Below are positions 57,049 through 64,000 of a DNA stretch of 64,000 nucleotides, piece after piece. The position numbers and the translations under genes are program-made. The notes under the pieces are model-generated. The model was not told where the DNA came from and did not search any database. It saw nothing but the letters and a program-made list of their open reading frames with translations. The stretch spans positions 24,792,638-24,856,637 of the forward strand of contig CM068380.1 in the NCBI GenBank assembly GCA_034770075.1. The letters run 5' to 3'. How positions within the stretch are numbered: the stretch's first letter is position 1; the number at the start of each line of letters is the position of its first letter. Source of the stretch: Aralia elata. Taxonomy: Eukaryota > Streptophyta > Magnoliopsida > Apiales > Araliaceae.

Positions 57049-60000
57049 ATGACCGTGCAAGATGCCGTGCAGTCTCGCGATGTGGTGTCAGGTATCATTT
57101 CGATCAATAATATAGATGCTTATGTATTGTTTGATTCGGGTGCTACTTGTTCATTTATATCCGATGACTTTGCTAAGAACTTAGAATTGCCTAGGGAGGA
57201 ATTAGATTACCCTTTGAACATAGAAATTGTGAATAGGGAAGTGATTCCTGTTAAGTACGTACACAAGAACTATAGAGTGAACATTAAGGGAAACGTGATG
57301 ACAATAGATCTGATCCCAATCAAACTTGGGGAATTTGACGTTATTTTGGGCATGGATTGGTTATTCAATTATGGAGCGATAATTGATTGCCAAAAGAAAC
57401 GTATTAACCTTATGACTCCGTCAAAGGTAGTATTTTACGACAGTAAATCGCCTAGACAAGCGAGTTGTCTGACGATGATGCATGCCAGGAAGTTGTTAAG
57501 ACAAGGCTGTGTGGGATACTTAGCCTACATAGTTGATACTCGAAAAGAGAGTCTGAAATTAGAAGAGATACCTGTTGTAAGGGACTTTGTAAACGTCTTT
57601 CCCAACAATTTTCTAGGACTTTCGCCAGACAGAGAAGTTGAGTTTGTAATCGATTTGGCGCCAGGAACTGCCCCGATATCGAAAGCTCTGTATCGTATGG
57701 CCCCAGTAGAGATGAAGGAATTGATGGTACAGTTACAAGAACTTTTAGATAAGAAGTATATTCAGCCGAGCGTATCGCCGTGGGGAGCGCCAGGATTGTT
57801 TGTTAAAAAGAAAGACGGATCGATGCGACTTTGCATTGATTATAGGGAGCTGAACAAGGTCACGATTAAGAATAAATACCCGTTGCCAAGAATCGACGAC
57901 TTGTTTGATCAGTTGAAATGAGCTAGATATTTCTCAAAGATAGATTTGAGGAGTGGGTATCATCAGTTGAAGGTGAGAAAGGAAGATGTACCGAAGCCAG
58001 CGTTCAGAAATCGTTATGGTCATTATGAGTTTCTGGTGATGTAATTTGGTCTAACGAATGCTCCTACAACATTCATGGACTTAATGAACAAGGTATTTAA
58101 GCTATTTTTGGACAAGTTTGTAGTAGTATTCATTGACGATATTCTAATTTATTCCAAAACCAAGGAAGAGAATGCAGAACATTTGAAGTTGACATTGCAA
58201 GCGTTAAGAAGAGAGAAGTTGTACGCTAAATTTTCAAAGTGTGAATTCTGGATAGAGCGAGTGCAATTTCTTGGACATGTGATTGACAAGGATGGGATTT
58301 CGGTTGACCCGTCAAAGGTTGAAGCAGTGCTTAACTGGGATCAGCCGAAAACACCATCGGAAGTAAAGAGTTTCCTCGGATTGGCAGGTTATTACAGAAG
58401 ATTTATTCAGGATTTTTCCAAAATCGCGACTCCATTAACAAATTTGACTAGAAAGACGGTGAAGTTCGTTTGGACGGAGAAATGTGAGGAAAGTTTTCAA
58501 GAATTAAAGAAGAGGCTGAGTACGGCGCATGTGTTGTCTTTACCGGATAGCACAGGAAACTTTGTGGTGTATAGTGATGCATCGCATAAGGGACTAGGTT
58601 GTGTGCTTATGCAGAACGGTAAGGTCATTGCGTATGCGTCATGACAATTAAAAGACTATGAGAAGGGGTATCCTACCCATGATTTGGAATTGGTTGCGGT
58701 GGTATTTACTTTGAAGATATGGAGACATTATCTTTACGGGGAGAAGTGTGAAATATATACAGACCACAAAAGTCTGAAATATATTTTTACACAAAAGGAT
58801 CTGAACATGCATCAGAGGAGATGGTTGGAATTGATAAAGGATTACGACTGTGAAAGTTTATACCATCTGGGTCAAGCAAACGTGGTGGCCGACACCTTAA
58901 GCAGAAAGGGACGAGAGAGATTGTTCATGATTACCGCTCAAGAGGAGCTAATTACAGCAATGGCGAAACTGGAGTTGGAGATGAAATTTTCGGAAGAGTG
59001 TGACGAAAAATTATTTCAGTTGAGAATCGATTCAACTTTGGTGGATAAGGTTAAGGAAACACAAAATCAGGACGAAGAATGTGAGAAAATCAGGAAAAGA
59101 GTATCTGGAGGTGATGAAATGAAATTCAAAGTGGATAACGAGGGAGTATTAAGATTCGAGGGAAGAATTTGGGTTCCCCCAGTACCAGAGATTAAGGAGA
59201 AAATTTTGAGCGAGGCTCATAATTCAAGATATTCGATTCATCTGGGTAGTACGAAGATGTACCAAGATCTCCGACAGCATTTTTGGTGGCCGAATATGAA
59301 GAGAGACGTTGCCGATTGTGTAGCCAAGTGTTTGACATGTCAGAAAGTTAAAGCAGAACATCAGAGGCCAAGTGGGCTATTACAACCGTTAGAAATCCCA
59401 GAATGGAAATGGGAGCACATCACCATGGATTTCGTAGTAGGTCTCCTGACGACTCGGAAAGGTTTCGACGCAGTATGGGTTATCGTGGACCGACTGGCGA
59501 AATCATCACATTTCTTACCCATCAAGATCAGATTCAACTTAGATCAGCTGGCAAAGTTGTACGTGAAAGAGATTGTTACGAGGCACGGTGTTCTAATATC
59601 TATTGTCTCAGATAGGGATCCGCGCTTCACATCGAACTTTTGGAAACGACTACAGGAATGCATGGGAACGCAGTTACGTATGAGTACGACATATCATCCA
59701 CAGACTGACGGACAGAGTGAAAGAACGATTCAAATATTGGAGGATATGTTAAGAGCTTGCATCATGGATTTCAAAGGAAATTGGGATGATCATCTACCAT
59801 TGATGGAATTTGCTTACAATAATAGTTACCACGCAAGTATTGGCATGCCGCCTTACGATGCGTTTTACGGCAGAAAGTGCAGAACTCCATTATGTTGGGA
59901 TGAAGTTGGTGAACGTCAATTACTAGGACCAAAATTGGTACAACAGACCGCATAAATCGTCAAAGTGATCAGAGCAAGATTGATAGCAGCTCAGGATAGA

Positions 60001-60465
60001 CAGAAGAAATATGCCGATCAACACCGTAAGAATCGAGAATTCGAGTCTGGTAGTTACGTTTTCTTGAAAATATCTCCCTGGAAAGGGAAGATTCGTTTTG
60101 GTAAAAAGGGAAAACTGAGCCCGAGGTTCATTAGACCCTTTGAAGTGTTAAGAAGAGTTGGTGAGGTTGCATATGAGGTAGCTTTACCTCCAACGCTGGA
60201 ACACATCCACAATATCTTTCATGTCTCGGTGTTACGACAGTATAAACCCGACTACAAGCATGTTATCGAGTATGAACCCCTGCAAGTTGAAAAAGATTTG
60301 TCTTATGAAGAAGAGTCTGTTCAGATAGTTGACAGGAAAGAGCAAGTGTTACGAAATAAAATTATACCTTCTGTTAAGGTGATCTGGAGGAACCACAACG
60401 CTGAAGAAGCAACGTGGGAACTCAAAGAACAAATGATGAGAAATTATCCTCAGTTATTTGCTTAA
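57049..60465 (+). pseudogene. Element C: pol (protease, RT, RNase H, integrase, chromodomain-like tail)
   Basis: One frame of 1138 codons, the same length as B's, with four in-frame stops: TGA 57919 (GGA glycine in B), TAA 58042 (VM*FGLTNAP, shared position with B), TGA 58642 (arginine CGC in B), TAA 59953 (lysine AAA in B). Protease LFDSGATCSFIS; RT FIDDILIYS; RNase H YSDASHKGLG; integrase finger with CLTCQKVKAEH, catalytic ITMDF, VSDRDPRF, QSERTIQILE; tail VIWRNHNAEEATWELK. Equal length without indels but with stops indicates limited decay since the element was active or mobilised. Confidence 0.94.
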
Positions 60466-60496
60466 TCTATGTGTAGCGATTCTGGGGACAGAATCT

Positions 60497-60573
60497 TTGT
60501 AGGGGGGAGAATGTAACGGGACGAGTTAATTGAGTCGTAATTTTGGGGACAGAATCCTTTTAAAGGGGAAAGA
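60497..60573 (+). promoter_or_regulatory. Element C: duplicated polypurine tract
   Basis: AAAGGGGAAAGA at 60562-60573 abuts the LTR start TGTGACA; a second tract GGGGGGAGAA followed by TGTAACG lies about 60 bp upstream (60500-60517). Confidence 0.75.
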
Positions 60574-61449
60574 TGTGACAAACGAGAATTTTGTAACTTA
60601 ATTTAAATATATTTATTGAATTAAATAAATATTTTTCGATGATTCAATTGTTGAATTAATTGATTAATTGATGAATTTGTGGTAGATTAATTTAATTATA
60701 TGTGTTATATTAGTAAAATTGATGTGAAGAATTTTTATATTCAAAGTATGCGTTTAATTGAGCTTATTTGATTAGATGCATTATTTAAATAAGTGTAATG
60801 TTATTTCTAATTAATTTAATATTAATTAGAGATTTAATAATTTGTCATTACTAATAAAGGAGAATTTTTATTTATGTGACTATGTGATTTAATGTAGAAT
60901 TATTCTATTTTATTTAATTGATTTAAATGAGATTATTTAGTTAATTTAAATATGTGACATGAACTATGTTATAAGCTATTTATTAAAATAAATTAGAAAT
61001 GAAGAATAAATGAGTAACCAAACATGACCTTATGGGGAGTTGGTGTCAGTTATTAACTGACACCATGTTCTACCAGTTTATTTCACGTATTATCATTATA
61101 CGCATCAGTTTTCTTAAACAAGCCTGAGTATACAGAGAGAAAAAGAGAGAATCTTAAGAGGAATTAAAGAATTGAAGAAGGAAATCTTTTTATCTAGTTG
61201 CATAATCTAGCACCAAATCAAAGGTAATTCTTAGATTTTAACCTTTAAATTATGTTTTCTTAATTTTCTCCATAAATGCATGTTTTGAGTTCTCTGTAAC
61301 TAAGTTCTATGGCTAAATTTTTATAGAATGATGATTAGATGTTAGAAAGCATGTATAAGCGCATTTTATATGATGTATATGTGATTTAGAGTAATTAAAT
61401 CCATGAAATCATGTTTTAATTGAAGTTTTGAAAAGTTACAGAGTAGTTA
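60574..61449 (+). repeat. Element C: 3' LTR, first 876 bp
   Basis: Matches 51904-52760 of the 5' LTR with few differences, then stops at GAGTAGTTA where element N begins. The last 5 bp, AGTTA, are the probable left TSD copy of N. Confidence 0.9.
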
Positions 61450-62332
61450 TGTAATATTCTGAACCCTAATAAGATTTGTATATGTAAATTATGTGTTTAT
61501 TAAATGAAATTTCTTGTTCTGACTTTGTATTATGTGATTGTGTATTTTATTAAACAATTAGGTCAAATAAAAAAATTTCGCCAAGCAGCTGTGTCGTGCT
61601 TAATCGGACAAAATGATTTGTCGTGCTTCTGGCGAATTCACCGAAAAGTGTCTCGGCAAATTATTTTTGTAAACTGCTGTGTTGTACTTGGAAATGACGA
61701 AGTGCTTTGTCGTGCTTCGGAGTTAATATAATATAATATTAACTGATAAAATTCTAAAATAAGTTAATTAGGATTAAAATGTTAAATTGAAATAGAAACC
61801 CTAATTTGAAAACCCTAATTGGTAATAGTTGTCCGAATTGATCAATTAAAACCTTACTTGCAATACTAGAATCTTAATTGATATAATTAGATTCTAAATA
61901 ATGAATCATAATATTAATTATGAATCATTAAGATTAAATTAAACCCTAAACGAAGGATTAAAAACCCTAATTGTAGAATTAGAAACCCTAAACCCTAATT
62001 ATGAAACCTTAATGCTAATTAGGTTATCTAAACCCTAAATTATGAAATGTAAAATCTTAATTATGATATGTAACCCTAATTAGGGTATTATTAAACCTAA
62101 ATTAACATCATAACCATGATTAGTAAAAATCTAGGTTTAATTAGTAAGTAAATAAATGAAAAATATAATTCTAGCCAATGAAAATTAAGCTAGGAGTGTG
62201 CAAGCTTGTGCTTGACACACTCCAGCACAAGCATGACAATCTAGGATCAGATTTGAGCAGCAGAAGTCACTAGGTTAGATATTTTGAGGGCAAAATGGAA
62301 AATAAAGCTTAGGAAACCCTAATTCAAGTTGC

Positions 62333-62340
62333 TATAAGTA
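62333..62340 (+). promoter_or_regulatory. Putative TATA box of LTR N
   Basis: GCTATAAGTAGAAAG followed by a C/A-rich leader similar in type to plant LTR transcription starts; position is inferred only from this pattern. Confidence 0.4.
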
Positions 62341-62612
62341 GAAAGAGGTTCTGATCATTTAACCTACGAATTTACAAAATCTAAACACTTATAATCAAAG
62401 CCTAAACAACCCTCTGCAATCACAAGATCAGTAGCAAAGATCAGAGATCAAAAATTTGAAGAAAAAGGTGCATAAACCCTAATTTGTTGCTAGATCTTTA
62501 AGTTTGAATTTGATGTTATGTTTTAGTGTTTAGTAATACTTATTAACATGTAATTAAGTGATCTGGGCGGTTAAATCACATTTACATAACATCTAGATAT
62601 GAAAATCAAGCC

Positions 62613-63323
62613 AAAATAGCAAACTGTTCTTGGCAGTCAAGAACAGTCTGACAAGCTATTTTGTCAGAGCTTTTGATCGGCTTAAAATGGTTGTTTGATG
62701 TGTTTTAAAGCATGAATCAATAGTATGCCATTTTAACTTTAATATCCAATTGATAGAAGTCCAAAATTATTTCACAGTAGGAAGATATAAGTGGTCAAAG
62801 TCCTTTGACTGTTCTGATTTTTGCAATTTCTGGGCAACCTAGAAATCTTTGATGAACTCTGACAAGGTTTGTCAGAAGTTCATGCTGCCCAGATTTGGTC
62901 TAAATGAAATATTTTGTGTAAATTCCTTTCTTAGAGTTGTTGTATGCTATGTAAACTAGAATCTTGAACCATTAAAACACCTAAACAAACAATCAATTGA
63001 ACGGAATTAGCGGTCAAACTGCGTTGACCGTTATGACTGCATGAGTTTTCTGGTTGAATGGCCTAGTTTGACCGGATCAAATCTCACACATGTGATGTTG
63101 TTTGATCTCAAATTAAATATCTCGTTACTCTCTACCATGTCTAGTATAACCAGCAATAAAAATCTAATCCAAAACACAACCCAGCTGTGATTAATTTGAG
63201 GTCAAATGTCACTGTTGGACATTGACCAAGTGTTCTTCATGAAGAACACTTTTAGCGACGAAATTCATGTACAAACCCAGAAAATTAAGAAACTAAGCAG
63301 ACTGTCGCTAAAGCCCTTTAGCG
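62613..63323 (+). repeat. Run of strong inverted repeats in N
   Basis: CTGTTCTTG/CAAGAACAG (62624-62646), CTGACAA/TTGTCAG (62648-62667), ATGAACTCTGACAA paired with TTGTCAG-A-AGTTCAT (62852-62883) inside TCTGGGCA/TGCCCAGA, CGGTCAA/TTGACCG (about 63010-63030), a perfect 24-nt palindrome at 63228-63251 (half AAGTGTTCTTCA), and CGCTAAAG-CC-CTTTAGCG (63306-63323). Confidence 0.85.
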
Positions 63324-63539
63324 GCGGATTTTTAATAAAAATAAATAAAAATTTAATTAAATAAATTATAAAATAATAAATAAAATATTAAATAATTATA
63401 AAAAATTAATAATTACATTCGAAAATTCATTTTTAATTATAAAAATTTATTTTTAATATTTTTATATATTTTTGAATTATTATTTAATTTAATTAAATAA
63501 TTATTATTATTATAATAAATCATTTAATAATTATAATAA

Positions 63540-64000
63540 TTATTTAAAAATGATAATAAATCATTTAATAATTATATTAATTATTTAAAAATAATATTAA
63601 GGTAAATAAAATTATTGTATATAATAATTAAATAAAATATTAAATATTTAAATATTATTAATGATAAATAAATTATTTAAATAATATATTAAGTATTTAA
63701 AAATGTTATAAATGATAATTAAATCATTTGAATATTAAATTAAGTTTTGAAAATTATTATAAGTAATAAATAAATTATTTTAATGATAAAATAAATTCTA
63801 AAAATATTATTAATGATAAAATAAATCATTTAAATAATATTGTATCTTTCTAAAAATATTATAAATGATAAATAAATCATTTAAATAATATTTTAAATAT
63901 CTAAAAATATTCTAAATGATAAATAAATCATTTAAATAATATATTAAATGTTTTAAAAAGATTCTAAATGATAATTAAATCATTTAAAAATATTCCTAAG
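63540..64000. repeat. AT-rich tandem repeat, period about 50 bp
   Basis: At least seven degenerate copies of TAAATGATAAATAAATCATTTA plus spacer; the last full ones start at about 63861, 63913 and 63964. Each unit is itself an inverted repeat (TAAATGAT/ATCATTTA). Confidence 0.8.

Larger units (their letters stand above)
51904..61449 (+). mobile_element. Element C: chromovirus related to A and B, 3' LTR truncated by N
   Basis: 5' LTR 51904-54720, PBS 54724-54735, ORF1, gag, pol, PPT 60562, 3' LTR from 60574 interrupted by element N at 61450. The same plan as B but clearly diverged. The 5 bp before it are ATGCT (51899-51903); the right copy is not in the window. Confidence 0.92.
61450..64000 (+). 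mobile_element. Element N: start of another LTR element (runs off the window)
   Basis: Begins TGTAATATTCTGAACCC exactly where C's LTR is interrupted. Contains three GTCGTGCTT repeats (61595-61730), an AAACCCTAA-rich block (61795-62100), a TATA-like TATAAGTA at 62333, a leader, a run of strong inverted repeats (62190-63325) and a very AT-rich repeat tail (63340-64000). No coding sequence, so it is most likely a long LTR of at least 2.5 kb; family not recognised. Confidence 0.6.

Noticed and set aside
61795..62100. Interstitial telomere array
   Set aside because: AAACCCTAA words are scattered and interrupted; only one tandem pair. Not a (TTTAGGG)n array.
62193..62232. H-type pseudoknot
   Set aside because: There is no spacer to cross the first stem, so both full stems cannot form together; kept only as alternative hairpins.

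Overview
The window is nuclear DNA of a flowering plant. It contains no rRNA or tRNA gene that I could recognise and no intact host gene. It is almost wholly nested LTR retrotransposons, with a DNA transposon carrying a piece of a plant SMXL/SMAX1-type gene, a plastid-derived insert (ycf2 and accD) and decayed endogenous pararetrovirus. The repeat classes and the AT-rich background fit pericentromeric or other heterochromatic DNA. The species cannot be fixed from the sequence; a eudicot is my guess.

Layout. 1-3034: end of a Ty3/gypsy chromovirus (A) and its 2.7-kb 3' LTR, inserted into D. 3035-6458: D, a minus-strand short-LTR gypsy element with a solo LTR (E) inside its gag. 6777-8596: solo LTR F, same family as the LTRs of G. 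8658-~10200: truncated minus-strand gypsy LTR. 10231-11959 and 29690-33885: K, a minus-strand Sirevirus-like copia element split by H. 11960-29689: H, a solo gypsy LTR that itself received solo LTR J (13249-14564) and complete element B (15424-28849); B's 3' LTR received solo LTR P (26540-28599). 33886-42858: complete copia element G, inserted in K's leader. 42871-43510: a Sirevirus-like LTR apparently shared by K and a second copy, L (43511-44736). 44742-45190: plastid-derived DNA. 45191-49700: pararetrovirus pieces (movement protein on minus, polymerase on plus) broken by a hairpin MITE and a 1.85-kb Mutator-like element. 49700-51836: LTR fragments. 51904-61449: element C, relative of A and B. 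61450-64000: start of another LTR element, N, inserted in C's 3' LTR. The main insertions carry matching target site duplications (TSDs), so the order of events can be read directly.

How the parts work. B and C share one plan: LTR - initiator-Met PBS - extra ORF (acidic coiled-coil protein, here ORF1) - gag - protease/RT/RNase H/integrase with chromodomain-like tail - duplicated polypurine tract - LTR. Splice donors in the LTRs and acceptor-like sites just before ORF1 and before gag suggest that splicing removes most of the long leader. Unexpected for a Tekay/Del-type chromovirus are ORF1, two stop codons at identical positions in B and C, and clusters of short GC palindromes whose arms change together while staying complementary. 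Similar palindrome arrays occur in other elements (G leader, E, J, N). These arrays and the ORF1/splicing arrangement are the best candidates for something not yet described.
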